From the NCBI RefSeq assembly GCF_001442615.1, contig NZ_LMXN01000003.1, positions 248,001 to 312,000 on the forward strand: a stretch of DNA of 64,000 nucleotides. The letters are read 5' to 3'. Positions 17,128 to 26,571 of the stretch are shown one piece after another (positions within the stretch are counted from its first letter, which is position 1; each line of letters starts with the position of its first letter). Below the pieces are notes generated by a model. The model had not been told where the DNA came from. It ran no database searches and saw only the letters and a program-made list of their open reading frames with translations. Position numbers and translations under genes: made by a program. This DNA is from Algoriphagus resistens. Lineage in GTDB: Bacteria; Bacteroidota; Bacteroidia; Cytophagales; Cyclobacteriaceae.

Positions 17128-19070
17128 TGTCCGAAATGGTCTAGCTGAAAACGTACCTTCACAATATCCTGAAGCTCATCGATAGGCACAAACGTGTTTT
17201 TAAGCAATTGCCTCTGAAGTTTCCCAAGAGATTCGGGATCGATAAATCTTCCATCATTCCCGGTTTTCATCCCTTCTATCGCCCTTATTCTAATGAGGAT
17301 CTCAAATGCTTTTGCTGCTTCGCTGAATAGTTCTTTGTAATTGGGTTCCAGTTCAGCCAAGCGTTCAAATCGCTTAAACGTATTGTTGATACCGATAATG
17401 GCATGGCTTAAGGTAAGCAATCGTGCCAGATCAACCAAGGGCCGGATAGCTCTGGCTTTGATGTCAAACTGATCTCTGTGCTCTCCGGATTTTTCCACCA
17501 CAAAATTCCTGAAAAATCCCAAAGGAGGAGGTGTAGCAAGAGTATTTTGCGCCAGGAAATTTAGAAAAACAGGCTTTTTCTTCAGTGAATCATAGATAAA
17601 CAAACTCAACTCTTCCGATAGGCTTTTGCTTCCGCTGATTGCCCGAAAATCAAAAAAGATTGAGGCAGAGATCAAAGCTTCCGGGGTAGGAGTCAAAATC
17701 CAACTGGCAAAATATTTTTCCCATTGAGCTACGGGCTGTACCCATTTGGGATTGCTGGCCATGATCTCTCCTGGACATGGTGCAAATCCGCACGCAATGA
17801 GGATCTCGACCACTGCAGTTCCCAGTTTCAAAAAGTATTCAGCTGCTTTTATCCTAAGTCCCTCCGCGACATTTTCATAAATCAGAGCATTGTCCTGATC
17901 CGTTCTGAGTAGTTGTTCTTCACGTCCCTCACTTCCCAAAGTCAAAAAACAGTATCGTACAGACTGCATTTCTGGATATAGTCCGGCCAGAGATTTTTCA
18001 GAAATTTTAATTGCCTGCTGAATAATCACATCATTGATTTCGGTCATGATGGAAGCCACGAAATCCATGGCCACCTCATTTTCCAGATAATATGCCAGCA
18101 TCTTGCTTGCCCGCTCCCTGATAGCCCTGATTTCTTTTACTTCCTGAGTATTCAACAAGCCATGAATGAGCACTGCCGGACTATTGCCCATGGAAACAAG
18201 AACATCATGATCTGAGATTATTCCACAGACATTCGATTGATCTGAGCCATCCTCGGTGAGTATCAGGTGATGAAGCCGGTTTTTGATCATCGTAAGGTAA
18301 AGATCTGAAAAACCAGCGTCCTTCTTGCGCGTGATCACGGGAGAAGTCATGACTTCCGATACGGTGGTGGACAGAGGAAGCGCTTTTGCCAGGATTTTAG
18401 AGCGTAGGTCTTTGTCAGTGATTATGCCAGTAGGCCTAAAACTATCATCCACGATTACTATGCTACTAACGTCCGCATCCACCATTAGCTGGGCAGCTTC
18501 CTGAACTGTATTGGAAGAGTCACAGGTGAGAACTTTATCAGAAATTTTCACCTCAGACTGATCCGAGAAAATAAGCAAAGAGTTCTCTCTTGATTCATTT
18601 TTTAGTGCTCCCCGGGCTTTCTGTCCTTGGGATAAATCCTGTCGAACGACTACCTGTCCAGAGGCAAACCCAGCAGCGAAGTAAAGTGCCACGCGGTTAT
18701 TAGTAGCTAGTATTTCTTCAAAAACCTGGACTGGAATAGCATAAATAAGACTATTCTGACTGATTCGCGCATTTAAGACGTAAGCTCTTTTACCCAAAAG
18801 AGCCAATACACCAAATACATCTCCTTCGTCTAAATATTCTTTTACTTCCTCTCCGGATGCCTTGCTTTCTGTAAGATGTATTTCACCCTCCTTTAAGATA
18901 AAAAAATGGGCCTGGGGGGCGTCGCCTTGTTTGAAAAGAGTTTCCCCTTTTTCTAAAAATTGGATTTCTACAGCGCTTGAAATTTCTTCTAATTCCTCCT
19001 TCCCTAAAAAAGAGAAGGGAGGAAATCGCCTGAGAAACTCAGCTACTCTGTTGACTATTACATTGGCCAT
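17124..19070 (-). CDS. DUF294 putative nucleotidyltransferase with cNMP-binding and CBS domains
   Basis: A 648-aa cytosolic signalling protein. Residues about 10-130 are a cyclic-nucleotide-binding domain (FLEKGETLFKQGD ... EGDVFGVLALLG). Residues about 170-300 hold two CBS motifs (DADVSSIVIVDDSFRPTGII and the RLHHLILTEDGS region). Residues about 320-460 are DUF294 with TLGSEGREEQLLRTDQDNAL, a GlnD-like nucleotidyltransferase core with the GS...D-x-D motif. The rest is the DUF294 C-terminal substrate-binding-like domain. It likely senses adenine nucleotides and modifies an unknown target. Coupled with the downstream exonuclease gene. Confidence 0.88.
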   Translation of the reverse strand: MANVIVNRVAEFLRRFPPFSFLGKEELEEISSAVEIQFLEKGETLFKQGDAPQAHFFILKEGEIHLTESKASGEEVKEYLDEGDVFGVLALLGKRAYVLNARISQNSLIYAIPVQVFEEILATNNRVALYFAAGFASGQVVVRQDLSQGQKARGALKNESRENSLLIFSDQSEVKISDKVLTCDSSNTVQEAAQLMVDADVSSIVIVDDSFRPTGIITDKDLRSKILAKALPLSTTVSEVMTSPVITRKKDAGFSDLYLTMIKNRLHHLILTEDGSDQSNVCGIISDHDVLVSMGNSPAVLIHGLLNTQEVKEIRAIRERASKMLAYYLENEVAMDFVASIMTEINDVIIQQAIKISEKSLAGLYPEMQSVRYCFLTLGSEGREEQLLRTDQDNALIYENVAEGLRIKAAEYFLKLGTAVVEILIACGFAPCPGEIMASNPKWVQPVAQWEKYFASWILTPTPEALISASIFFDFRAISGSKSLSEELSLFIYDSLKKKPVFLNFLAQNTLATPPPLGFFRNFVVEKSGEHRDQFDIKARAIRPLVDLARLLTLSHAIIGINNTFKRFERLAELEPNYKELFSEAAKAFEILIRIRAIEGMKTGNDGRFIDPESLGKLQRQLLKNTFVPIDELQDIVKVRFQLDHFGQ

Positions 19071-19191
19071 TTGCGATGGAGAGTCAGATTATCAATGACA
19101 TACGGGGTGATTACTTCTATAAATACTGACAATATGGCTAATTTTCAGTAAAGGCTAGACTTTTGAAGCGGCGAAACAAAGCTTAAGGATT

Positions 19192-19365
19192 ATGAGGTTC
19201 ACAACTCGAATTCTGCGCTATTTCAGACGCCTCATTTGGGCTCTGATAGTAGCCTTTATGGTCGGAATCCACAACTCTTACAAACAAGAAATGGACTCCC
19301 CCGATTCTATACTCTCTTCAATTCAACTAGTTGAGGAAGCAGAGGATTCCTCACCAAAAGATTAA
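19192..19365 (+). CDS. Small single-pass membrane protein (57 aa), unknown function
   Basis: A short open frame starts at ATG 19192 and ends at TAA 19365. The product begins with a basic stretch (MRFTTRILRYFRR), then a hydrophobic helix (LIWALIVAFMVGI), then an acidic tail (EEAEDSSPKD). This fits an inner-membrane protein with the N-terminus inside by the positive-inside rule. A strong hairpin terminator follows 6 bp after its stop, which supports a real transcript. It is divergent from the DUF294 gene. No homologue recognised. Confidence 0.6.
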   Translation: MRFTTRILRYFRRLIWALIVAFMVGIHNSYKQEMDSPDSILSSIQLVEEAEDSSPKD

Positions 19366-19371
19366 TAGCTA

Positions 19372-19413
19372 AAGAGTCAAGACCTTGATTCAAAGATCTT
19401 GACTCTTCTTTTC
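19372..19413 (+). terminator. Strong, probably bidirectional terminator between small membrane protein and acs
   Basis: An 11-bp perfect stem (AAGAGTCAAGA at 19372-19382 with TCTTGACTCTT at 19397-19407) and a 14-base loop, followed by CTTTTC on the + strand. On the minus strand it comes 12 bp after the acs stop, with a short T run, so it likely serves both convergent genes. Confidence 0.85.
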
Positions 19414-19418
19414 TATAG

Positions 19419-21311
19419 TTACTTTTTCCCTTCAATAATCTTCGTCACCACATCCGGATCTAAAAGAGTGCTGGTGTCCCCCATATTATCGAGAGATCCC
19501 TCTGCTACTTTACGAAGAATTCTACGCATGATCTTACCAGACCGGGTCTTCGGTAGACCAGGTACAAGCTGGATTTTATCAGGCTTTGCAATTGGGCCAA
19601 TGATTTTGGAAACCATTTCTTTGATCTCATTGATCAGGTTATCTTCTGTACGGTTAGTCAAATCGGCGATCACGTAAGCATAAATACCCTGTCCCTTCAC
19701 TTCATGTGGATAGCCCACTACAGCCGACTCGATGACTTTTGGGTGTTCATTGATCGCGTTTTCCACTTCTGCAGTACCCATTCTATGCCCAGAGACATTG
19801 ATCACATCATCCACCCGGCCGAGGATCCTATAATAACCATCATGGTCGCGCTTTACTCCATCACCGGTGAAATACATTCCCTTGTAAGTGGAAAAATAGG
19901 TCTGCTTACATCGCTCATGATCTCCATAGGTAGTCCTGATCATTCCAGGCCAAGGAAACTTGATGCACAGATTCCCCTCCACTGAATTTCCTGTAAGCTC
20001 ATTTCCTTCAGGATCCACGATGCAGAGCTGCACTCCTGGAAGCGGCAAGGTTGCGTAGGCAGGTTTGGTAGGAGTGATGCCCGCAATTGGAGAAACCATG
20101 ATTCCTCCGGTTTCTGTCTGCCACCAGGTATCGACGATAGGGCATTTGTTCTTTCCGATGTGCGTGTGGTACCAATGCCAGGCTTCTTCATTAATCGGTT
20201 CACCTACCGACCCCAATACTTTTAGAGAACTCAGGTCATAGTTAGTTATAGGATCAGTACCATAAGCCTGCAATGCCCGGATAGCAGTGGGCGCAGTATA
20301 GAATACATTTACTTTATGTTTTTCCACAACAGCCCAAAATCTCCCTGCATCAGGAAAAGTAGGGACACCCTCAAACATCAGTGTGGTAGCTCCGGCAAGC
20401 AATGGTCCATACACTATATAGGAATGCCCGGTAATCCATCCTACATCGGCTGTGCACCAATAAACATCTCCTTCCGAATACTGGAAAACATTATCAAAGG
20501 AGTACTGCGAATATACCATGTACCCTCCCGTAGTATGAACTACACCCTTTGGCTTTCCGGTAGAACCGGAGGTGTAAAGAATAAACAGCATATCCTCACT
20601 ATCCATTTCTTCAGCTACGCATTGCTCAGATTCCCTTGCTATCACCTCATGCCACCAGAAATCCCGCCCCTCTTTCATTGTCACTTCCTGCTTGGTGCGT
20701 TCATAGACGATTACTGTTTCCACTGTGCTTTTCTCCAATGCTTCATCCACTACAGCTTTCACTGCTATTTTTTTATTCCCCCGGAAATTTCCGTCCGAAG
20801 TCAAAATTGCCTTGGCTCCACAATCAACGACTCTATCGGCCAATGCAGAGCTGGAAAAGCCAGCAAAAACTACAGAGTGAATTGCACCGATTCTAGCACA
20901 GGCAAGCATGGCAATAGCAGCCTCAGGCACCATCGGCATGTAGATGATTACCTTGTCGCCTTTGCCTATACCCTTACTTTTGAGTGCGTTCGCAAAACGA
21001 TTCACTTCATAAAAAAGAGCTCGATAGGTTAGTGTTCTTCCTTCTTCATTGGGGTCATTTGCCTCCCAGATAATAGCCGGACGATCACCGATGGTAAACA
21101 GGTGACGTTCAAAAATATTTTCTGTGATATTGAGTTTACCATCTAAAAACCACTTTACATCCGCCTCTTCAAAGTTCCATTTCAATACCTTTGACCAGCG
21201 TTTTCTCCAGTGGAATGAATCCGCAATTCTAGCCCAGAATTCTTCTGGTTGCGTTACACTTTTTTGGTATTCATAGAGGTACCCACTGAGGGTATGTATT
21301 CTATCACTCAT
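19419..21311 (-). CDS. acs: Acetyl-CoA synthetase
   Basis: A 630-aa AMP-forming enzyme that activates acetate to acetyl-CoA with ATP. The P-loop-like motif YTSGSTGKPKGVVHTTGGY, WWQTETGG, the hinge region YFTGDGVKRDHDGYYRILGR and the C-terminal catalytic lysine in KTRSGKIMRRIL (about Lys593) are present. Length fits the family. It lies downstream, on the same strand, of a sodium:solute symporter and a DUF4212 gene, forming the common acetate uptake and activation operon. Lysine acetylation of the PKTRSGKI motif is a known control in the family; no deacetylase gene is seen nearby. Confidence 0.96.
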   Translation of the reverse strand: MSDRIHTLSGYLYEYQKSVTQPEEFWARIADSFHWRKRWSKVLKWNFEEADVKWFLDGKLNITENIFERHLFTIGDRPAIIWEANDPNEEGRTLTYRALFYEVNRFANALKSKGIGKGDKVIIYMPMVPEAAIAMLACARIGAIHSVVFAGFSSSALADRVVDCGAKAILTSDGNFRGNKKIAVKAVVDEALEKSTVETVIVYERTKQEVTMKEGRDFWWHEVIARESEQCVAEEMDSEDMLFILYTSGSTGKPKGVVHTTGGYMVYSQYSFDNVFQYSEGDVYWCTADVGWITGHSYIVYGPLLAGATTLMFEGVPTFPDAGRFWAVVEKHKVNVFYTAPTAIRALQAYGTDPITNYDLSSLKVLGSVGEPINEEAWHWYHTHIGKNKCPIVDTWWQTETGGIMVSPIAGITPTKPAYATLPLPGVQLCIVDPEGNELTGNSVEGNLCIKFPWPGMIRTTYGDHERCKQTYFSTYKGMYFTGDGVKRDHDGYYRILGRVDDVINVSGHRMGTAEVENAINEHPKVIESAVVGYPHEVKGQGIYAYVIADLTNRTEDNLINEIKEMVSKIIGPIAKPDKIQLVPGLPKTRSGKIMRRILRKVAEGSLDNMGDTSTLLDPDVVTKIIEGKK

Positions 21312-21360
21312 GGTAATCTTGGTTTATTATTTTCAAATTCTCGGTAAAATATGCTCTAAT

Positions 21361-23046
21361 TTAATGATCCTGTGCCTTACCTGCACCACGGGGAATTCTT
21401 ATTTCCTGTACCATATCCTGCACGGCTTGGGGCGGAGCTGGGGTAAATTTGGAAATTGTCACGCATACGATGAAATTAAGAATCATTCCTATGGATCCTA
21501 TTCCCTCCGGAGACACACCAAACCACCAATATTCTGCATTATTGGTTTCTGGGCTAATAAATTTAAAGTAAATGATATAGCCAATAGTAAAAACCAAGCC
21601 GGTAATCATTCCGGATATGGCCCCTTCTTTATTGATACGGGAAGAGAAAATCCCCATGATAATGACAGGGAAGAAGGAGGCCGCAGCCAAGCCAAAAGCA
21701 AAAGCAACCACTTGGGCAACGAAACCCGGAGGGTTCACCCCGAAATAGCCTGCCAAAAGTACTGCTCCGGCAGCTGCAATTCGTGCTATCCTCAGCTCTC
21801 TTTTCTCCGAAATTTCAGGTTTAAATGTTTTGAAAAGGTCTCTGGAAACCGAAGTGGAGATCACCAGCAACAGACCGGCCGCTGTCGATAAAGCGGCAGC
21901 CATTGCTCCGGCAGCCACTAAGCCCACCACCCAATTTGGAAGTTGGGCGATTTCTGGACTTGCCAGCACCATGATATCTCTGTCAATAGTGAGTTCATTT
22001 GCTACAGGATCAGCTACGTACTGCACTTTCCCGTCACCGTTTTTATCCTCCACACTGATCAGATTGGTTTTCTGCCAAGTGCTTATCCATTCCGGCAGCC
22101 CGGAAATATTCTTCTCAGAAGTACTATCTATTGCATTGTACATCCCAAAAGCAGCAATAGCAGGAGCGGTGGTGTAAAGAATAGCGATAAATACCAACGC
22201 ATATCCGGCGGAAAGCCGGGCATCTTTCACTCTTGGAACCGTGAAAAAACGAACGATCACATGCGGTAACCCAGCCGTACCCACCATCAAAGCCAAGGTG
22301 ATCATAAAGATGTCAGTGATGCTTTTTCTTCCTGAAGTGTAAGCAGCAAAGCCCAGCTCGGCGAGTACCCCATCCAGTTTATCCAGAAGTGGCGTTCCGT
22401 CAGCTACTTCACCTCCCAATCCAAGCTGGGGAATAGGATTGCCTGTCAACTGCATGGAAATGAAAATCGCAGGCACCATATAGGCAAAAATCAACACGCA
22501 GTATTGGGCTACTTGTGTGTAAGTAATTCCTTTCATGCCACCGAGTACCGCGTAGAAGAATACAATACACATTCCTATCACCACACCCCATTCTATGGGT
22601 ACTTCCAAGTATCTGGAAAATACAATTCCAACACCTCGCATTTGCCCCGCCACGTAAGTAAAGGAGATAAATAAAGCACAGATCACAGCTACAACTTTAG
22701 CGGTATTGGAGTAATATCGGTCGCCCACAAAATCCGGAACAGTGAATTTGCCGAATTTGCGAAGGTAAGGGGCAAGTAAAAGAGCCAACAACACATAGCC
22801 TCCTGTCCAACCCATGAGATAAACAGAGCCATCGTATCCCGCAAAGGAAATAATTCCTGCCATCGAGATAAAGGAGGCAGCCGACATCCAGTCCGCAGCA
22901 GTCGCCATGCCATTGGCCAAGGGAGAGACTCCGCCACCGGCTACATAAAATTCCTGAGTAGATCCGGCACGGGACCAGATAGCTATTCCAATATAAAGTG
23001 CAAATGAAATCCCTACTAGAATGTAGGTCCAGGTTAAAATTTCCAT
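21361..23046 (-). CDS. Sodium:solute symporter family protein (acetate permease type)
   Basis: A 561-aa inner-membrane protein with about 13 hydrophobic helices, of the SSS family. The start TWTYILVGISFALYIGIAIW, the helix containing ATAADWMSAASFISMAGIIS and the long AAGAMAAALSTAAGLLLVIS segment are characteristic of ActP/MctC-like monocarboxylate symporters. A loop of about 50 residues near residue 300 (SEKNISGLPEWISTWQKTNL, then DKNGDGK, then V...V repeats) is a family-typical insertion. Next to acs and downstream of DUF4212, it most likely imports acetate or a similar short acid with Na+. Confidence 0.9.
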   Translation of the reverse strand: MEILTWTYILVGISFALYIGIAIWSRAGSTQEFYVAGGGVSPLANGMATAADWMSAASFISMAGIISFAGYDGSVYLMGWTGGYVLLALLLAPYLRKFGKFTVPDFVGDRYYSNTAKVVAVICALFISFTYVAGQMRGVGIVFSRYLEVPIEWGVVIGMCIVFFYAVLGGMKGITYTQVAQYCVLIFAYMVPAIFISMQLTGNPIPQLGLGGEVADGTPLLDKLDGVLAELGFAAYTSGRKSITDIFMITLALMVGTAGLPHVIVRFFTVPRVKDARLSAGYALVFIAILYTTAPAIAAFGMYNAIDSTSEKNISGLPEWISTWQKTNLISVEDKNGDGKVQYVADPVANELTIDRDIMVLASPEIAQLPNWVVGLVAAGAMAAALSTAAGLLLVISTSVSRDLFKTFKPEISEKRELRIARIAAAGAVLLAGYFGVNPPGFVAQVVAFAFGLAAASFFPVIIMGIFSSRINKEGAISGMITGLVFTIGYIIYFKFISPETNNAEYWWFGVSPEGIGSIGMILNFIVCVTISKFTPAPPQAVQDMVQEIRIPRGAGKAQDH

Positions 23047-23065
23047 AGTTTTTTAGTTTAAAAAA

Positions 23066-23329
23066 TTATTCCTCATCTACATCAAATTCCCTGTCTAGCC
23101 GGTTCATTCTGGCCACATAGACAAAAATCAGGATCACGAAAGCGAAAATGGATCCCTGCTGTGCAAACCAGAAACCTAGTTTATATCCACCAAGCCTAAT
23201 TTCATTGAGTTGATCTACGAAAAGAATTCCGCAACCGAAAGAGACGGCAAACCAAACTAGTAACAGGATAAAAAGGGTTTGGAGGTTTTTCCTCCAGTAA
23301 GCTTTCATTTTTTCATTTTGGGAAGGCAT
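23066..23329 (-). CDS. DUF4212 membrane protein, symporter small subunit
   Basis: An 87-aa protein with two transmembrane segments (LQTLFILLLVWFAVSFGCGI and the helix FWFAQQGSIFAFVILIFVYV) and a charged start and tail. This is the DUF4212 ('putative solute:sodium symporter small subunit') family, which is encoded directly before acetate-type SSS permeases. It is first in the DUF4212-symporter-acs operon, 19 bp before the permease. Confidence 0.9.
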   Translation of the reverse strand: MPSQNEKMKAYWRKNLQTLFILLLVWFAVSFGCGILFVDQLNEIRLGGYKLGFWFAQQGSIFAFVILIFVYVARMNRLDREFDVDEE

Positions 23330-23572
23330 TGGTCAGGGTTTAGGATTAGAACATAATTATCCCTTGAAACTAGTGAATACCAGCTTAGGAATGCAAGATA
23401 TATTGGAACAATTAGGCGAAATTTTAATGCTCCAAGGGTTTTTCACACAATTTTATTTTTTTGATCGGACCTATTTTTAGATTCATGCCATTTAGCCCGA
23501 ATGACAAGTCTTCAAGGCTGTATATTGCTACATCTTCATGTAAAATCTGCAACCCCATTTCTTAAGTAAGCG

Positions 23573-24484
23573 ATGCTAAAACACCATACCCTATTGCTCA
23601 CCCTAGTTGCACTCCTATTTTCAGCGACGGGCTGGTCACAGCAGCTTTCAGATAAAGCATTCAATCCTGTAATCGAAAACCCCCAGTATAAAAAAGGACA
23701 AGGTCCAATTCTTTTACTGGATGAAGCCCATAGCAACTTTCATACATTAGACGGGAGGTTTAGCACATTTGCCCATGTACTGGAGAAAGATGGATACGTT
23801 GTAAAGGCATCAATAGAACCCTTTTCAAGTGAACAGCTCGGAAAAGGAAAAATCCTTGTGGTCGCGAACGCCTTGAATGCTTCAAATCTTGAGAACTGGA
23901 GCCTGCCAACCCCGCCTGCATTTACGGATACTGAAATTGAGGCAGTGAATGGATGGGTCAAAGAGGGAGGCTCTCTTTTTTTAATTGCTGACCACATGCC
24001 TTTTCCAGGTGCTGCAGAAAGTTTGGCAGCATCCTTTGGTTTCAAATTTTACAATGGCTTCGCCATGAAAAAAGGAGGTAATAAAGCTATTTTTTCACCT
24101 GGAAATGGGCTAATCGAGAACGTCATTACAAAAGGTAGAGATGAAAAGGAAACCGTCACATCCGTGCAAACTTTTACCGGTCAAGCTTTTGAAATCCCCA
24201 AAGATGCTACCCCTATAGTAGTTCTTGATTCCAAATATGAGTTGAAAATGCCGCAAACAGCTTGGCAATTTGAGAAGGATACACCTACAATTTCAGCGGA
24301 TAACCTAGTCCAGGGAGCTTACATGAACTACGGAGAAGGGAGAATAGTCCTATTTGGTGAAGCGGCTATGTTCACCGCACAACTTCAGGGCAGCCATAAA
24401 GTAGGAATGAATCAAAAAAGTGCCTTTCAAAACATTCAATTCCTGCTTAACATTATCCATTGGCTTGATGGCAAACTTGATTGA
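23573..24484 (+). CDS. Secreted DUF4350-type protein
   Basis: A 303-aa protein with a signal peptide (MLKHHTLLLTLVALLFSATG, cleavage near WSQ-Q). The mature part starts with ILLLDEAHSNFHTLDGRFS and continues with a GATase1-like alpha/beta fold (KILVVANALNAS, GGSLFLIADHMPFPG, GRIVLFGEAAMFTAQ), as in DUF4350 proteins of Bacteroidota. Function unknown; carbohydrate or protein partners are not hinted at by neighbours. Single gene between divergent DUF4212 and convergent ZIP genes. Confidence 0.72.
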   Translation: MLKHHTLLLTLVALLFSATGWSQQLSDKAFNPVIENPQYKKGQGPILLLDEAHSNFHTLDGRFSTFAHVLEKDGYVVKASIEPFSSEQLGKGKILVVANALNASNLENWSLPTPPAFTDTEIEAVNGWVKEGGSLFLIADHMPFPGAAESLAASFGFKFYNGFAMKKGGNKAIFSPGNGLIENVITKGRDEKETVTSVQTFTGQAFEIPKDATPIVVLDSKYELKMPQTAWQFEKDTPTISADNLVQGAYMNYGEGRIVLFGEAAMFTAQLQGSHKVGMNQKSAFQNIQFLLNIIHWLDGKLD

Positions 24485-24539
24485 TAATCCGAAGGCAAAA
24501 TTTGGATTTTACACGCTTATGTAGCTAGGCAGATTCAAA

Positions 24540-25295
24540 TCACTGCATAAAAAATTCCGACAGAATCGCGAGCCCAGCTGCAAAAAAGCTTACCAATAAC
24601 TTATTCAGCTGGAACTTGTGGTGGGGGCTGCTTTCAAAAAAGATAGTCGTAGAAATATGGAGAAATCCTCCAGCCACCAAGCCGTACAGAATCCCTATCC
24701 CTTGTTTTTCAAGCAATCCTCTTTCAAACAAAAATGAACTGGATAGCATGCCAAGTGGCGAAGCCAAAGCAAAAAGAGTCAATAAAACCAATGTTGCTTT
24801 CTTGCTCAAACTACTGGAAAGTACAGCTGCCAACGCAAAAGCTGCAGGTCCCTTGTGCAGGAGAATACCGAGTAATATAGTTTTACTATTATGCGTATGG
24901 CCAAGGGCATGCGCTCCCTGATCCATCAAATCTCCATGTGAAAGTAAGGTCCCTTCGAGAAATGCATGAATAAATAAGCCGAGCATGACAGTGGTCATGG
25001 CTTTGCTTCCCTGATGTTCATGTGTATGAATATGGCCATGCTCGATACCGCTAGACCAAAATTCCAGCAATTGCTGAAGCAGAAATCCAATCAGAATGTA
25101 TAACCCCATTCTTTTACTGTTAAATCCACTGTCAAATAGCTCAGGTAAAATATGAAGGATTGTAATCGAGAATAGATAAGATCCAGCAAATACCAACACA
25201 AGCCGAAAGTATTTCTCTCTAAATTGCGGGGCAAAAAAAACCATCGATCCTGCGATCATGGCGGTGAGAAAAAGAAGTAAAAATTTAAATTCCAT
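24540..25295 (-). CDS. ZIP-family metal transporter
   Basis: A 251-aa inner-membrane protein with about eight helices. A His-rich loop (HGHIHTHEHQ) precedes helix IV with HAFLEGTLLSHG, and helix V reads GILLHKGPAAFALAAV. These His/Glu pairs form the binuclear metal site of ZIP carriers, which move Zn2+ or other divalent metals into the cytoplasm. Helix IV usually reads HNxxEG, and here it is HAFLEG, a common variant. Metal specificity cannot be told. Apparently monocistronic. Confidence 0.85.
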   Translation of the reverse strand: MEFKFLLLFLTAMIAGSMVFFAPQFREKYFRLVLVFAGSYLFSITILHILPELFDSGFNSKRMGLYILIGFLLQQLLEFWSSGIEHGHIHTHEHQGSKAMTTVMLGLFIHAFLEGTLLSHGDLMDQGAHALGHTHNSKTILLGILLHKGPAAFALAAVLSSSLSKKATLVLLTLFALASPLGMLSSSFLFERGLLEKQGIGILYGLVAGGFLHISTTIFFESSPHHKFQLNKLLVSFFAAGLAILSEFFMQ

Positions 25296-25379
25296 CGACC
25301 TAAGCTATTTTTCCAGGTGAAAAGGGGAACGCTATAACTCCTGCAAAGGTAATAAAATTCAATACTGTTGCATTTAAAA

Positions 25380-26447
25380 TTAATTCTCTAGCGGAAAAGA
25401 CAGGAAGGGTTTCAAACGCTCACTTGCAAAAGTTTTAAACCCTCCATTTCCATCATCATAAATTAAAAAAACTTCGATCTCATTAAGAGCAGAATCCAAG
25501 GCTATTGCCTTATCTTTTCCAATCACCATCATTGCAGTAGCATAAGCATCAGCCATCATACAATTATCCGCCACAACAGTAGCTGAGAGTAGGGTGTGGC
25601 TGACAGGATATCCTGTGACAGGATTGATCGTATGGGAAATTTTCACCGAGTCACGCACATAGTAATTTCTATAATTACCTGACGTCGCCATTCCCCTATT
25701 TTGCAAGGCTATAATACTGATTAGATCAGTGCTATTGGCAGACTCTTCAGGACGGTTCACCCCGACTTTCCAGAGTTCTCCTTTCTCGTTCAGCCCATGG
25801 GCCACTAATTCTCCACCTATCTCAACCAAGTAATCGGAGATACCTTTGTTATCCAAAAAATCAGCTACCACGTCCGAGCCATAGCCCTTTGCAATAGCTG
25901 AAAAATCAAGATAAATCCCTGAAACTTTTTTGCGAAGCTGCTTTTGATCAAATTCAATTTTGTCAAACCCTACTTTTGACAAAAGATTTTTGATATCCAC
26001 ACTGTCCTTGAGTTCTGGTCCGCCGGGACCAAATCCCCAAATGTTTACCAAAGGCCCCACAGTAGGATCAAAAGCCCCGTTGGTATTTTCGTAGACGGTT
26101 TGGGAAGCATCCAGAACAGGGAGTAAATAAGGCAAGCTGAAGTCCAACGTGTCACCTTGGTTAAATTTACTCAGTTCGGAATCGGGAATGTAGGTAGAAA
26201 GGCTTTGGTTGAAAACGAGTAAAAGTGAATCAACCGATGCCTGAAGATCACGATTCTCCCTGTCGAGATAAGTAATGTTGTAGGTGGTTCCCATTGTTTT
26301 TCCCGAAAGGATCATTTTCCCTGCCACAACCTGCGTCTCCGTCAGAATCACTTCTGTTTTATCACGGTTTCTCCATAAGTATACCACCATGATAGCTGTC
26401 AATAGGAGGATTGAATAAATTATATTTTTACGGGCGTTGCGGCGCAT
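25380..26447 (-). CDS. apbE: FAD:protein FMN transferase (ApbE family)
   Basis: A 355-aa protein with an N-terminal membrane anchor or signal (IIYSILLLTAIMVVYLW). It attaches FMN to Thr residues of flavoproteins using FAD. Seen: GKTMGTTYNITYL, ISTYIPDSELSKFN, the family motif DFSAIAKGYGSDVVADFL, YLVEIGGELVAHG, and SHTINPVTGYPV with the Mg-binding C-terminal DAYATAMMVIG. It is not next to nqr or rnf genes here, so its client protein is encoded elsewhere. Periplasmic face activity is expected. Confidence 0.9.
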   Translation of the reverse strand: MRRNARKNIIYSILLLTAIMVVYLWRNRDKTEVILTETQVVAGKMILSGKTMGTTYNITYLDRENRDLQASVDSLLLVFNQSLSTYIPDSELSKFNQGDTLDFSLPYLLPVLDASQTVYENTNGAFDPTVGPLVNIWGFGPGGPELKDSVDIKNLLSKVGFDKIEFDQKQLRKKVSGIYLDFSAIAKGYGSDVVADFLDNKGISDYLVEIGGELVAHGLNEKGELWKVGVNRPEESANSTDLISIIALQNRGMATSGNYRNYYVRDSVKISHTINPVTGYPVSHTLLSATVVADNCMMADAYATAMMVIGKDKAIALDSALNEIEVFLIYDDGNGGFKTFASERLKPFLSFPLEN

Positions 26448-26544
26448 GATTAGTTGAATTTGAGGGCAAATTTAAAGTTTATTTTTCAGTTTCGAAGGGA
26501 AAGGGACGGATTCAAAAATGCGCGAGAAGACATTCGTATTTTTC

Positions 26545-26552
26545 TATATTTG
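26545..26552 (+). promoter_or_regulatory. Bacteroidota-type -7 element for ruvB
   Basis: TATATTTG is a full match to TAnnTTTG. It lies 20 bp before the ruvB ATG, so the leader would be about a dozen bases. A good -33 element is not obvious. Confidence 0.5.
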
Positions 26553-26571
26553 TAGGTGTACGGATTAACAT

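Noticed and set aside
20316..21032. A 238-codon open frame antisense to acs
   Set aside because: acs is certain on the other strand; the antisense product is rich in His/Cys/Ser as expected from codon shadowing.
19379..23330. A riboswitch or attenuator upstream of the acetate operon
   Set aside because: The 240-bp region before DUF4212 shows no conserved aptamer-like pattern that I can recognise.
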